From Thiohalocapsa sp. (GTDB lineage: Bacteria > Pseudomonadota > Gammaproteobacteria > Chromatiales > Chromatiaceae), in the NCBI GenBank assembly GCA_021736785.1, contig JAIPFF010000023.1, positions 1-64,000 on the forward strand: 64,000 nt of DNA, read 5' to 3'. Numbering within the stretch: the stretch's first letter is position 1; every line of letters starts with the position of its first letter. Below, piece after piece: positions 26,961 to 38,751 of the stretch. Position numbers and translations under genes: made by a program. The notes below the pieces were generated by a model that ran no database searches, was not told the DNA's origin, and worked only from the letters and a program-made list of their open reading frames with translations.

Positions 26961-27689
26961 ATGATCGGCCTCTTCGGCGGCACCTTCGATCCCATTCACT
27001 TCGGCCACTTGCGCGTCGGCCTGGATGTCCAGCAGGCCCTCGGACTCGAAGAGCTGCGCTTTTTGCCGCTTAACGTGGCCGTGCATCGCGAGCAGCCGGC
27101 GGCGGGCGGCGCGCTGCGACGCGAGATGGTGCGTGTCGCCATCGCGGGCCAGCCCGGCTTTCGTCTCGACGACCGTGAGCTGTCCCGTAGCGGCCACTCC
27201 TATACCGTCGATACGCTGGCTTCGCTGCGGGAAGAACTGGGCCGGGAAATGCCCCTTTGCCTGCTGGTCGGTGGCGACGCCTTCAACAGCTTTCTCGACT
27301 GGCACCGTCCTCGCGACATCCTGTCGATGGCGCACCTGGTGGTGATGCAGCGCCCCGGCGCCCAGACCCATCATCGCGACCCCGCGCTGCGCGACGAAGT
27401 GCAAGCGCGGCGATGCGGGCACATGGCGGAATTGGAACTTGCGCCGGCCGGGCGCATTTGGTTTCAAGACGTGACGCAATTGGAGATCTCGTCCACCCGC
27501 ATACGGCGCATGCTGGCGGCGGGGCGCAGTCCCCGTTTTCTGCTGCCCGACGCGGTACTGGATTTGGCGCGGCGCGAAGATTGTTACGCGGGGCGACAGT
27601 GCGCCGACAGCGCCGACAGCGACGGCCGGCCCCCGGCGGCGTCCGCCGCCGCGCCGGGCCACACGAATACCGGCGATACCGATGCGTGA
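26961..27689 (+). CDS. nadD: Nicotinate-nucleotide adenylyltransferase
   Basis: The 242-residue enzyme transfers AMP to nicotinate mononucleotide in NAD synthesis. It shows the nucleotidyltransferase motif GGTFDPIHFGH (residues 6-16) and the ISSTRIR motif at 176-182. The last 25-30 residues are a low-complexity extension rich in Ala, Asp, Ser and Pro beyond the usual 210-220 length. It is followed by rsfS in the conserved order. A 232-bp gap separates it from proA; the DNA at 26770-26830 is AT-richer and may hold its promoter. Confidence 0.97.
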   Translation: MIGLFGGTFDPIHFGHLRVGLDVQQALGLEELRFLPLNVAVHREQPAAGGALRREMVRVAIAGQPGFRLDDRELSRSGHSYTVDTLASLREELGREMPLCLLVGGDAFNSFLDWHRPRDILSMAHLVVMQRPGAQTHHRDPALRDEVQARRCGHMAELELAPAGRIWFQDVTQLEISSTRIRRMLAAGRSPRFLLPDAVLDLARREDCYAGRQCADSADSDGRPPAASAAAPGHTNTGDTDA

Positions 27690-27820
27690 AATCGGCACTG
27701 CCCGATCGCCGGTCGACGACACTGTCGAGAGCCGGGCAGAAGACGACGGCGCCGCCGCTGCGGGGCCGCGCCGCCCGACAGTAAACGCAGCACAGAGACC
27801 AGCAGCCCAGAGGGGACATA

Positions 27821-28195
27821 ATGCAGCTTGAGCAATTGAAAGACTTGGTGGTCGACACCCTGAACGACATGAAGGCCCGCGATATCACTGTCATGGATGT
27901 CCGCGGCAAGACCGCGGTCACCGACTACATGATCCTCGCGTCCGGTACCTCGGACCGGCACGTCAAAGCCGTTGCGGAGACCGTTGCTTACCGTGCCAAG
28001 GAGGCCGGCGAACAGGCTCTGGGCACCGAAGGCATCAGCGACGGCGAGTGGGCCCTGGTCGACCTCAACGGGGTTGTCGTACACGTTATGCTGCCCAAGG
28101 TGCGTGACTTCTATAACCTGGAGCGGCTCTGGTCCGCGCCGGCCCTTGTTTCGGATTCGTCTGCGAAGCACTCCGTTGCGGCGGGCGGCCTGTAA
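27821..28195 (+). CDS. rsfS: Ribosomal silencing factor RsfS
   Basis: The 124-residue protein has the Iojap/RsfS fold: LVVDTLNDMKARDITVMDVRGKTAVTDYMILASGTSDRHVKAVAE, then GEWALVDLNGVVVHVMLPKVRDFYNLERLW. RsfS binds ribosomal protein L14 and blocks subunit joining when nutrients are short. The C-terminal 15 residues (Ser/Ala/Gly-rich) extend the usual length of 105-118. In most Gammaproteobacteria rlmH and mrdA follow; here a WYL regulator does. Confidence 0.97.
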   Translation: MQLEQLKDLVVDTLNDMKARDITVMDVRGKTAVTDYMILASGTSDRHVKAVAETVAYRAKEAGEQALGTEGISDGEWALVDLNGVVVHVMLPKVRDFYNLERLWSAPALVSDSSAKHSVAAGGL

Positions 28196-28243
28196 CATCC
28201 CGCCGCCGGCTCGGATCGGGTCGCGGAACGGCTGCCTGAGCGC

Positions 28244-29236
28244 TTGGACCGCTTCGATCGCATCTTCGAGCTGAACCGAATCCTGCAGAATGCCCGCCAT
28301 CCGGTCTCGCGGCGGCGCCTGGAGGAGGAGTTGGAGTGCTCGCGCGCGACCGTCAAGCGTATCATCGAGGACATGCGCCTCTACCTGAACGCGCCCATCG
28401 TCTACGACCGCGACCTCAACGGTTACCGCTACGACCAGTCCGAAGGCGAGATGTACGAGCTGCCGGGGCTCTGGTTCAACGCCTCGGAGCTGCATGCGCT
28501 GATCACCGTCCAGCAACTCCTCGCCGACGTACAGCCCGGTCTGTTGGAGCCCATGCTGAAGCCGCTGCAGCAGCGCATCGACTCGTTGCTGGAGCTCCAG
28601 CAGGCCGGCTCCGAGGGGCTGCAGGGCCGCATCCGCGTGCTGCAAATGGCCGCCCGCCGCAGCGGCGACGCTTTCCAGACGGTCGCCGGTGCGCTGGCCA
28701 AGCGCACCCGGCTGCGGATCCGCTACTTCACCCGCTCCCGCGAGAGCCGCGAACGGCGCGACGTGTCGCCGCAACGGCTGGTGCACTATCGCGACAACTG
28801 GTATTTGGACGGGTGGTGCCACCTTCGCGATGGTCTGCGAACCTTCTCCATCGACGCCATCGAGACCGCGAGCCCCTTGGACGAGCCGGCGCTCGAGGTC
28901 TGCCGCGAGGAACTGGAGACGCATTTCACCAGTTCCTACGGTATCTTCTCCGGCGCGCCCGAGCACGAGGCCGTTTTGCTGTTCACACCCGAGCGGGCAC
29001 GCTATGTGGCGAGCGAATGCTGGCATCGCGATCAACAGGGCCGTACGCTCGACGACGGCCGTTACGAGCTGCGGGTGCCCTACAGCAATCCCGCGGAACT
29101 GGTAATGGATATACTGAAGTACGGCCCGGATGTGGAGGTCGTCGCGCCCGGCGAGCTGCGCCGGGCCGTCGCCCGGCGTCTGGCGCAGGCCGCGGCGCTG
29201 TATGGGAGGCCGGAGGCCGAAGGCGAAAGCGCTTGA
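28244..29236 (+). CDS. WYL-domain transcriptional regulator
   Basis: The 330-residue protein starts with an HTH_11-type winged helix (DRFDRIFELNRILQNARHPVSRRRLEEELECSRATVKRIIEDMR, residues 2-45), followed by a WYL domain (about 155-235, with LRIRYFTRSRESRERRDVSPQRLVHYRDNWYLDGWCHLRDGLRTFSIDAI) and a C-terminal WCX extension. WYL domains sense ligands, often nucleic acid fragments or nucleotides, and many such regulators control DNA-repair or defence genes. The start is a TTG codon; no in-frame ATG precedes the HTH. It is 48 bp downstream of rsfS and 52 bp upstream of folA, an unusual place in this conserved neighbourhood. Confidence 0.92.
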   Translation: MDRFDRIFELNRILQNARHPVSRRRLEEELECSRATVKRIIEDMRLYLNAPIVYDRDLNGYRYDQSEGEMYELPGLWFNASELHALITVQQLLADVQPGLLEPMLKPLQQRIDSLLELQQAGSEGLQGRIRVLQMAARRSGDAFQTVAGALAKRTRLRIRYFTRSRESRERRDVSPQRLVHYRDNWYLDGWCHLRDGLRTFSIDAIETASPLDEPALEVCREELETHFTSSYGIFSGAPEHEAVLLFTPERARYVASECWHRDQQGRTLDDGRYELRVPYSNPAELVMDILKYGPDVEVVAPGELRRAVARRLAQAAALYGRPEAEGESA

Positions 29237-29288
29237 AGGAGCCCGGGGCGCGGGTTCGCGCAAGACGGCACCCGCAAGACTCGCTTGA

Positions 29289-29822
29289 ATGAGCCAGACC
29301 ATGTTGCAGGATCGTCCGCTCGTCACTCTGATTGCCGCCATGGCCCACGGGCGCGTGATCGGCCGGGGCAATGCGCTGCCTTGGCGCTTGCCCGCGGATC
29401 TCGCGCACTTCAAGCGCGCGACGCTCGACAAGCCGATCCTGATGGGACGACGGACCTGGGACTCGCTGCCGGGCCTGCTGCCGCGCCGCCGCCATATCGT
29501 CATCTCCCGCGATCCGGGCTCCGCGCCCGCCGACTGCGAGGTGGCCCGCTCGCCGCACGCGGCCCTCGCCGCGGCGGGCGACGTGGCGGAGGTGATGGTG
29601 GTCGGCGGTGCCAGCGTTTATGGGGCGCTGTTGCCTTCGGCGGATCGCCTGATGCTGACGTTCGTCGATGCCGCGATCGACGGCGACGTCCATTTCCCGC
29701 ACTGGGAGTCCGCGGCTTGGCGCGAAGTCTCGCGCGAGCATCGGCCCCGGGATGCCGCCAATCCCTACGACCTCGACTTCGTGACGCTGGAGCGCGTGCG
29801 CGCCGAATCGGGCATGTCCTGA
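29289..29822 (+). CDS. folA: Dihydrofolate reductase
   Basis: The 177-residue enzyme reduces dihydrofolate with NADPH. Motifs: LVTLIAAMAHGRVIGRGNALPWRLPADLAHFKR with the catalytic Asp, ILMGRRTWDSL, RRRHIVISRD, and VMVVGGASVYGALLPSADRLMLTFVD. It is slightly longer than E. coli FolA (159). The N-terminal MSQTMLQDRP before the first strand could be shortened by using an internal ATG, but the first is kept. It follows the WYL gene and is the last gene of this plus-strand run. Confidence 0.97.
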   Translation: MSQTMLQDRPLVTLIAAMAHGRVIGRGNALPWRLPADLAHFKRATLDKPILMGRRTWDSLPGLLPRRRHIVISRDPGSAPADCEVARSPHAALAAAGDVAEVMVVGGASVYGALLPSADRLMLTFVDAAIDGDVHFPHWESAAWREVSREHRPRDAANPYDLDFVTLERVRAESGMS

Positions 29823-30177
29823 TTTCCCTTTACTGCGCGATGCACCGAGCGGATTTCGAATAGGCTCGCGCGCTCTGCCGACTCCAAAAGCGCTCCGATG
29901 CGCCCCGGTTCCTGCTCCACATCGTTCCTGCTCCACACCGGATCCGAAACGCTCGGGAACGTCCCTCCAAGGCCGATCTGCCCGCACGGCAAGACAACGC
30001 GGCATCGGCTGCCGCGTCGCCGCGAGAAAAGATGGATAGGATTCGCCGCCGCCGGCACCGGCGGCAGTGACGGGACATCCCCTGGAAACGGTCTCGAGGA
30101 AGCCTAATGGTCTAGTTTCAATGTAGGGGGAAGACGTACAAGCGCCTTCCCGACGTCGCCGCAGCAACGAGGAGAGC
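29823..30177. other. Intergenic region between folA and the cation ATPase gene
   Basis: No gene is supported in these 355 bases. There is an imperfect direct repeat GTTCCTGCTCCACA near 29908-29936 and, in the expected leader of the ATPase mRNA, a short inverted repeat GGGAAG/CTTCCC (about 30127-30150). A GAGGAG ribosome-binding site ends the region. Confidence 0.5.
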
Positions 30178-33042
<2,865 letters not shown>

Positions 33043-33118
33043 GTTCTTGTTATCTTGGTCGTTGCCGCGGACCGTCGCCATTGCAGTTGCGACCATGGGG
33101 CCGGATGGAGTATTCGTC

Positions 33119-33760
33119 ATGCAGCACGTGGGAGACCGGAACAACGCGCCGGGCGATGGTGCGAATCCGCAGGCCGGAACCGACCTGCGCCCGACGCGCA
33201 CGGGTGTCTCCGGCAGGACGCGCGTCGCGCTGATCGCTTCTGAGGCGCTCGGGCTGCTCGGGCGTTTTGCGCTTTTCGCGATGCTGTGGTGGCTCCTGAC
33301 TGACGGGCGTTCCGATGCCTTGGTTTTCGGCCTATGCTTCGCCGCCGCGGCAGCCCTGCTGTCTCTGGTGATCCGTGATCCGCGTGATCCGCCGATGCAG
33401 CCGGACCTGCTGCCGACGGTTTTGCGGCTTCCGCTGCTGGTCCCGTTCTTTTTTTGGGAGTCGCTGCTCGGAGGTTTCGATGTGGCGCTGCGGGCGTTCA
33501 AGCCGCGGCTACCGCTGGCGCCGGCGATGATCGACTACCCGCTTCGGCTGCCGGCCGGGCCGGCGCCGGTGATGATGGCGAGTCTGGTGAGTCTGATGCC
33601 GGGCACACTGGCGGTCGTCAGCGGCAACCGGCTGCGGGTCCACGTGCTCGATAAGACGAGCAGCTATCGGGACGAGCTCGAGCGGCTCGAGCAGCATGTT
33701 GCGTGCGTCTTCGGCATCACGCTCGGGCAGTCGCAAGCAGACACGGGCGACGCGTCATGA
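33119..33760 (+). CDS. mrpE: Na+/H+ antiporter subunit E (MrpE/MbhA-like)
   Basis: The 213-residue protein shows the MrpE core after a polar N-terminal stretch of about 45 residues: ALFAMLWWLLTDGRSDALVFGL, then the domain LRLPLLVPFFFWESLLGGFDVALRAFKPRLPLAPAMIDYPLRL and SLVSLMPGTLAVVSGNRLRVHVLD. MrpE is a membrane subunit needed for assembly of the Mrp antiporter. A GGAG site precedes the ATG at 33119. Its stop overlaps the mrpF start (ATGA). The long hydrophilic N-terminus is unusual and might reflect a downstream start. Confidence 0.9.
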   Translation: MQHVGDRNNAPGDGANPQAGTDLRPTRTGVSGRTRVALIASEALGLLGRFALFAMLWWLLTDGRSDALVFGLCFAAAAALLSLVIRDPRDPPMQPDLLPTVLRLPLLVPFFFWESLLGGFDVALRAFKPRLPLAPAMIDYPLRLPAGPAPVMMASLVSLMPGTLAVVSGNRLRVHVLDKTSSYRDELERLEQHVACVFGITLGQSQADTGDAS

Positions 33761-34041
33761 CGGAATTACACCTCGCTCTCGCTTTATTTTTGTTGTTGAC
33801 GCTGGGGGCCGGCCTTTGGCGCGTCCGGCGAGGGCCGACCGCGGCGGACCGCATGTTGTCCGCCCAACTGTTCGGCACCACGGCGACGGCAGTCCTGCTG
33901 CTGCTCGCAGAGGCACTGGTGCTGCCGGCGCTGCGCGATGTGGCGCTGGTTCTGGCCGTTCTCGCGGTGATCGCCGTGATTGCCTTCACCGCCAGCGTCA
34001 AGACGGCCACACCGGATCGGGAGGGTCGCGATGATCGATAG
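33757..34041 (+). CDS. mrpF: Na+/H+ antiporter subunit F (MrpF/MbhB-like)
   Basis: The 94-residue protein has three hydrophobic helices and the MrpF signature RVRRGPTAADRMLSAQLFGTTATAVLLLL. It is a small subunit of the antiporter membrane arm; in Mrp complexes the conserved Asp of TAADR lies near the proposed sodium route. It starts in the stop of mrpE and overlaps mrpG by 11 bp, so translation is coupled throughout. Confidence 0.92.
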   Translation: MTELHLALALFLLLTLGAGLWRVRRGPTAADRMLSAQLFGTTATAVLLLLAEALVLPALRDVALVLAVLAVIAVIAFTASVKTATPDREGRDDR

Positions 34042-34324
34042 TTTGGCCGTTGTCCTGCTGATCAGCGGGGCCGCGTTTTTTCTCGCCGGCACCGTCGGGC
34101 TGCTGCGCTTCCCCGACGTCTACACGCGCCTGCACGCGCTGACCAAGGCCGATAACCTCGGTCTCGGGCTGATCGTGCTCGGCCTGATCCTGGAGGCGGA
34201 GTCCGCCCCTGCCGCGGGCAAGCTGATGCTGATCTGGCTGCTGGTGCTGACCGCCTCCGGCGCCGCCAGCCAGTTGGTCGCACGCTGGGCTCAAGCGCGC
34301 CGGATCGCGCCATGGACGCGCTGA
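34031..34324 (+). CDS. mrpG: Na+/H+ antiporter subunit G (MrpG/MbhC-like)
   Basis: The 97-residue protein has three membrane helices and the MrpG core GAAFFLAGTVGLLRFPDVYTRLHALTKADNLGLGLIVLGLIL. A GGGAGGG site precedes the ATG within the end of mrpF. It overlaps the next gene by 13 bp. MrpG is a small structural subunit of the antiporter. Confidence 0.93.
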   Translation: MIDSLAVVLLISGAAFFLAGTVGLLRFPDVYTRLHALTKADNLGLGLIVLGLILEAESAPAAGKLMLIWLLVLTASGAASQLVARWAQARRIAPWTR

Positions 34325-34608
34325 GCTCGATCGGCTGGGCGCTGGACGGGGTGTTGGCTTCGATCCTGCTCTGGCTCGCCTGGCGGACGCTGTCCTCGCC
34401 GGCGTTGTTTCGGGCCGTGGTGCTGTTTATCGCCTTCGGCCTCGTGCTCGCGCTGGTCTGGGCGCGGCTGTATGCGGTCGATGTGGCGCTGGCCGAGGTG
34501 GCCATCGGCGCCGGCGTGACCGGCGCGCTGCTGCTGTCCGCGCTGGCGCGATTGGAGCCGCCGATGGGGCGCGGGCGGCGCGGCGACAAGGACGATCAGG
34601 AGTTCTGA
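34312..34608 (+). CDS. DUF4040 / MbhD-like antiporter subunit
   Basis: The 98-residue, three-helix protein resembles the DUF4040 domain: AVVLFIAFGLVLALVWARLYAVDVALAEVAIGAGVTGALLL. In canonical Mrp systems this domain is the C-terminal part of the large MrpA subunit; in archaeal Mbh hydrogenase it is the separate MbhD. It therefore stands for the detached MrpA tail. It overlaps mrpG by 13 bp and ends two bases before the next gene. Confidence 0.85.
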   Translation: MDALSSIGWALDGVLASILLWLAWRTLSSPALFRAVVLFIAFGLVLALVWARLYAVDVALAEVAIGAGVTGALLLSALARLEPPMGRGRRGDKDDQEF

Positions 34609-34610
34609 CT

Positions 34611-35348
34611 ATGACCCCTCCAGGGTATCGTCAAGGCGACGGGCGCAACGCGGGCGGGCAGGCCGAGACAGCTGCCGGCGCGCGTGCGCGCGGGCAAATA
34701 CCGTCTTGGGCGCGAGCCTCGATCGCGCTGCTGCTGCTCGCTCTGTTCGGCGGCCTCGCTCTGGCCGTGCTGTCGCTGTCGTCGCCGGCACCGGGTCTGT
34801 CGGAGGCGGTGGCGGCGCGCATCGGCGAAAGCGGCGTGAGCCACCCGGTGACGGCCGTGTTGTTGAATTTCCGCGCCTACGACACGCTGCTGGAGCTTGT
34901 GGTCCTGGTCGTGGCGATGATCGGCGCCTGGTCCGTCGGAACGGCTCGCGGCTGCGGCGGCGATACGCCTGGCCCGTTGCTGCGCCATCTGCCTCGGTTG
35001 CTGGCGCCGCTGATGGTGCTGGCGGCCGGCTATTTGCTGTGGGCGGGTGCCCACTCTCCGGGCGGCGCCTTTCAGGCCGGCTCGCTGCTCGGCGGTGTCG
35101 GCATCCTGCTGTGCCTGAGCGGCCGGCCGCTGCCGGATGGCCTGCTGGGCTGGCCGCTTCGTTTGGCGGCGATGCTCGGCGTCATTGTCTTCGCGGCGCT
35201 CGGCGCCGGCGTCGCCGCGCTGCCGGGCGGCTCGCCTCTGGGTTGGCCGCCGGACGCGGCGAAGGCGCTGATTCTGTCCATCGAGCTTGCCGCGATGCTG
35301 TCGATCGGGTTCATCCTTGCGGCATTGTTTGCGGGTGGACGTCCATGA
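34611..35348 (+). CDS. mrpB: MbhE-MrpB fusion subunit of the antiporter
   Basis: The 245-residue protein joins two known parts. Residues about 30-110 carry the MbhE-like segment (VSHPVTAVLLNFRAYDTLLELVVLVVAMIGAWSVG), which in Mrp is the end of MrpA. Residues about 125-245 form the MrpB domain (LAPLMVLAAGYLLWAGAHSPGGAFQAGSLLGGVGILLCL). The PGGAFQAG segment is the MrpB mark. The first 30 residues are polar and Gly/Arg-rich. An AGGAG site lies just upstream. The stop overlaps the start of mrpC. Confidence 0.88.
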   Translation: MTPPGYRQGDGRNAGGQAETAAGARARGQIPSWARASIALLLLALFGGLALAVLSLSSPAPGLSEAVAARIGESGVSHPVTAVLLNFRAYDTLLELVVLVVAMIGAWSVGTARGCGGDTPGPLLRHLPRLLAPLMVLAAGYLLWAGAHSPGGAFQAGSLLGGVGILLCLSGRPLPDGLLGWPLRLAAMLGVIVFAALGAGVAALPGGSPLGWPPDAAKALILSIELAAMLSIGFILAALFAGGRP

Positions 35349-35671
35349 CTCAGCCGGTATTTTGGGCGCTCGTCGGCATGGCGCTGGTGGTGATCGGTCT
35401 CTACGGGCTGATCGTCCACGCCCATCTGCTGCGCAAGATTTTGGCACTTAATGTCATCAGCAGTGGTGTGTTCCTGGTCTTCATTGCCCTCGCGCGGCGC
35501 GCTCCGCGAGACGGCGCTGCGATATCGCCGGGGCCGGATCCTGTCCCCCAGGCCATGGTGCTGACCGGTATCGTGGTTGCCGTTGCGGCGACGGGGCTTG
35601 CGGTGGCACTGATCGTGCGGCTGCGGGCGATGACAGGCCGCACCACACTGGGCGACGAGGCGGACAACTAA
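35345..35671 (+). CDS. mrpC: Na+/H+ antiporter subunit C (MrpC/NuoK-like)
   Basis: The 108-residue, three-helix protein has the NuoK/MrpC pattern: GMALVVIGLYGLIVHAHLLRKILALNVISSGVFLVFIALA, a variable loop, then DPVPQAMVLTGIVVAVAATGLAVALIVRL. The DPVPQAMVLTGIVV line is diagnostic of MrpC. It is homologous to NuoK of complex I and links the proton-conducting subunits to the rest of the complex. It starts in the stop of mrpB and is followed three bases later by mrpD. Confidence 0.95.
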   Translation: MTQPVFWALVGMALVVIGLYGLIVHAHLLRKILALNVISSGVFLVFIALARRAPRDGAAISPGPDPVPQAMVLTGIVVAVAATGLAVALIVRLRAMTGRTTLGDEADN

Positions 35672-35674
35672 GTC

Positions 35675-37168
35675 ATGGCGTTGGCTCCAAGCAGTATCGA
35701 GTGGGCCCTGGCGGTCGTCTTCCTGCCGCTCGCGGGAGCGCTGCTCTGCTTTTTGGCCCCGCGTCGCGCCGCGGCCCTGGGTCTGACCATTGCGGCACTG
35801 ACTGCCGCTTCGACGCTTGGACTGACGCTGGAGGTGGTCGTCGCCGGCACCCAGCGCACGGTGCTCGGCGGCTGGGGGGCGCCGCTCGGCATTGTCTGGC
35901 TGGCCGACGGCTTGAGCGTCACGCTGATGGCAATGACGGCCGCGGTGGGTGTTGCCGTCAGCGTCTACGCGGCGGCATATTTCCGCGACGAGCATACGGA
36001 ACGCGCCTTCTTCTGGCCGCTGTGGCTGTTGCTCTGGACAGCGCTGAACGCCCTCTTTCTCTCCGCGGACCTATTCAATCTCTATGTCACGCTGGAACTG
36101 ATGGGCTTTGCGGCCGCCAGTCTGACGGCACTCGGCGGCAGCGCCGCGGCGGTGAGCGGCGCAATCCGCTATCTGCTGGTGAGTGTGCTGGGATCGTTGT
36201 TCTACCTGCTCGGCGTTGCGCTGATCTACCACGCCTGCGGTACCGTGGACATCGCCTTGGTGGCGGCCTGCATCGGCGACGCTCCGCGTCCCGCGGTACA
36301 GGCGGCGGTCGGCGTGATGTTTGCCGGCCTAATGCTGAAGACCGCTCTGTTTCCGTTTCACTTCTGGCTGCCGCCGGCGCACGGCAGCGCACCCGCGCCG
36401 GTCAGTGCGGTGCTGTCGGCGCTGGTCGTGAAGGCGTCGTTTTACCTGCTGCTGAGGCTTTGGATCGATGTGCTAGGCGGCGGTGGCCGTTGGCTCGCGG
36501 AACTGCTCGGTCTGCTCGGCGCTGCTGCCGTCATCTGGGGCTCGGTTCTGGCATTGCGCCAAGAGCGCCTTAAACTGCTTATTGCCTATTCCACGGTTGC
36601 CCAAATCGGCTACTTTTTCATGGCATTCCCGCTGGCGCTTGCCGGCGACAGCGCGGCCTGGACCGGCGCGCTGTACCTGGCGCTGGCGCATGGGCTGGCC
36701 AAGGCGGCCATGTTCCTGACCGCCGGTAATCTGATGCGCTTCGGCGGGCATGACCGCATCGCCGAGCTCGATCGGGCGGTGCATCGGCTGCCGTTGACGC
36801 TGACCGCCTTCACGCTGGCGGGCGTCAGCATCATGGGTCTGCCGCCGAGCGGCGGTTTCATCGGTAAATGGCTGATGCTCGAAGCGGCATTCCGTCAAGA
36901 ACGCTTCGGCTTGGCGGTCGTGATGCTGCTCGGCGGCGCTTTGGCGGCGGCCTATGTTTTCAAAGTTGTCGGTCATGCGTTCACGCCGGCTGTGCGCAGC
37001 CGGCGGGAACGAAAGATTCCTGCAGCCATGGAATGGAGCGCGCTGCTGCTGGCGGTCGTGGCCATATTGCTCGGGCTGACGCTGCCCATGATTTGGCCGC
37101 TGCTGCAGATCGGCGGTCCGGCGGCGGCCCTGTCCGCTGCCGGCGCGGCGACGGGGGCAGTCGCATGA
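35675..37168 (+). CDS. mrpD: Na+/H+ antiporter subunit D (MrpD/NuoN-type proton channel)
   Basis: The 497-residue protein has about 14 membrane helices and the proton-conducting transporter domain (Proton_antipo_M). Key residues are present: the TM5 Glu in LYVTLELMGFAAASL, the TM7 Lys in MLKTALFPFHFWLPPAHGSAPAPVSAVLSALVVKASFYLLLR, and the discontinuous-helix Lys region LKLLIAYSTVAQIGYF. It should carry proton translocation coupled to sodium export. Its TGA overlaps the ATG of the next proton-channel gene. Confidence 0.95.
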   Translation: MALAPSSIEWALAVVFLPLAGALLCFLAPRRAAALGLTIAALTAASTLGLTLEVVVAGTQRTVLGGWGAPLGIVWLADGLSVTLMAMTAAVGVAVSVYAAAYFRDEHTERAFFWPLWLLLWTALNALFLSADLFNLYVTLELMGFAAASLTALGGSAAAVSGAIRYLLVSVLGSLFYLLGVALIYHACGTVDIALVAACIGDAPRPAVQAAVGVMFAGLMLKTALFPFHFWLPPAHGSAPAPVSAVLSALVVKASFYLLLRLWIDVLGGGGRWLAELLGLLGAAAVIWGSVLALRQERLKLLIAYSTVAQIGYFFMAFPLALAGDSAAWTGALYLALAHGLAKAAMFLTAGNLMRFGGHDRIAELDRAVHRLPLTLTAFTLAGVSIMGLPPSGGFIGKWLMLEAAFRQERFGLAVVMLLGGALAAAYVFKVVGHAFTPAVRSRRERKIPAAMEWSALLLAVVAILLGLTLPMIWPLLQIGGPAAALSAAGAATGAVA

Positions 37169-38751
37169 TTCCGCTCTTCGATACGTCCGTGCCGCCGGAT
37201 GCCGTATTGCCGCCGGATGCGGTCCTGCCGCTACTGGTGCTGGCCAGTTCGCTGGTCCCCGGGCTGGTGATCTTTTTCCTCGGCGAGGAACGGGTCCGCA
37301 CGCGCACGCTGCTCAACCTGGGCGGGGCACTGACAAAGCTGGCGCTGGTCGGATGGATGTTCCGGGGTGTTTACGAAGGCCAGCGCTACGAGGCGAGACT
37401 GCCGCTGCTGGACGGTCTCGACCTGGTGCTGCGGGTCGGATCGCTGTCGCTGTTGTTCCTGGTGCTGTCCGCCGGCCTCTGGCTCGTCACCACGGTCTAC
37501 GCGGTCGGGTATCTGGAGCGCTCGCCGAATCGAAGCCGCTTCTTCGGTTTCTTCAGTCTCTGCGTGACCGCCACCGTGGGCGTGGCGATGTCGGGCAACC
37601 TGCTGACTTTTATTTTGTTCTTCGAGCTGCTGACACTGACCACCTATCCGCTGGTGGTCCATCGCGGCACCGAGGCGGCGCGCCGAGCGGGCCTCGCTTA
37701 TCTGGCGCACACGGTTTTCGCCGGTGTCATGCTGTTGGCCGGTACGGTCTGGCTCTACACGCTGACGGGCACGCTGACCTTTGCGCCGCGCGGCTTCGTT
37801 TCGGAGATTGCCGACACCCACCGCGGACCGCTGATCGCCATCTTCGCGCTGTTGATTGCCGGTGTCGGCGTCAAGGCGGCGTTGGTGCCTTTGCACGGCT
37901 GGCTGCCGCTGGCGATGGTGGCCCCGGCGCCGGTCAGCGCGCTGCTGCACGCGGTGGCCGTGGTCAAGGCGGGTGCATTCGGCATCGTGCTGATTGTCTA
38001 CGATGTGTTCGGCGTCGAGCAGGCGGCGGAACTGGGGCTGACCGGACCGCTCGCGGCCGTCGCCGCGGTGACGATCATCTACGGGTCTCTGCGCGCGTTG
38101 TTCCAGGACGATCTGAAGCGACGGCTCGCATTTTCGACGGTCAGTCAGGTGTCTTATATCGTGCTCGGCGTGGCCATCGTCGGCCCGCTGGCGAGCGTCG
38201 GCGGCATCGTGCATCTGGTGCATCAGGGCATCATGAAGATCACGCTGTTTTTCTGCGCCGGAAACCTGGCGGAGACCCTCGGCATCCACAAGGTCAGCGA
38301 GATGAACGGCGTGGGGCGGCGCATGCCCTGGACCATGGGCGCCTTCTCGATCGCGGCCTTGGGCATGATCGGTGTGCCGCCGATCGCGGGCTTCGTCAGT
38401 AAATGGTACCTCGGCCTGGGTGCGCTCGAGGCCGGCGTGCACTGGCCGTTGTATGTGCTGACCTTGAGCAGCTTACTGAACGCCGCCTATTTTCTGCCCA
38501 TTCTGCATGCCGCATGGTTTTGCGAGCCGACGACGCAGTGGCCTGCTGCGGGCTCCGGCACCGGTACCGAGAACGGCAAACCGATCGGCGACTCGGGACG
38601 CTGGTTGCGTCCGGAGACGGGATGGCTGCTGTTGCTGCCGCCGCTGGTGACAGCCGCGCTATCGCTGCTCATCGGACTGTTCGCCTCGTCGCCGTTCTCG
38701 CCGTTGGAATGGTCGTTGCTGATCGCGGAACGGGAGTTCCACTACCCATGA
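37165..38751 (+). CDS. Second MrpD-like proton-conducting subunit
   Basis: The 528-residue protein is also a NuoL/M/N-type channel. It has the TM5 Glu in ILFFELLTLTTYPLVV, the TM7 Lys in GVGVKAALVPLHGWLPLAMVAPAPVSALLHAVAVVKAGAFG, and DLKRRLAFSTVSQVSYIVLG. It resembles the second MrpD-like subunit found in non-canonical Mrp operons and may fill the place of the N-terminal MrpA half, which has no other counterpart here. Starts in the stop of mrpD and overlaps the next gene by 4 bp. Confidence 0.9.
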   Translation: MIPLFDTSVPPDAVLPPDAVLPLLVLASSLVPGLVIFFLGEERVRTRTLLNLGGALTKLALVGWMFRGVYEGQRYEARLPLLDGLDLVLRVGSLSLLFLVLSAGLWLVTTVYAVGYLERSPNRSRFFGFFSLCVTATVGVAMSGNLLTFILFFELLTLTTYPLVVHRGTEAARRAGLAYLAHTVFAGVMLLAGTVWLYTLTGTLTFAPRGFVSEIADTHRGPLIAIFALLIAGVGVKAALVPLHGWLPLAMVAPAPVSALLHAVAVVKAGAFGIVLIVYDVFGVEQAAELGLTGPLAAVAAVTIIYGSLRALFQDDLKRRLAFSTVSQVSYIVLGVAIVGPLASVGGIVHLVHQGIMKITLFFCAGNLAETLGIHKVSEMNGVGRRMPWTMGAFSIAALGMIGVPPIAGFVSKWYLGLGALEAGVHWPLYVLTLSSLLNAAYFLPILHAAWFCEPTTQWPAAGSGTGTENGKPIGDSGRWLRPETGWLLLLPPLVTAALSLLIGLFASSPFSPLEWSLLIAEREFHYP

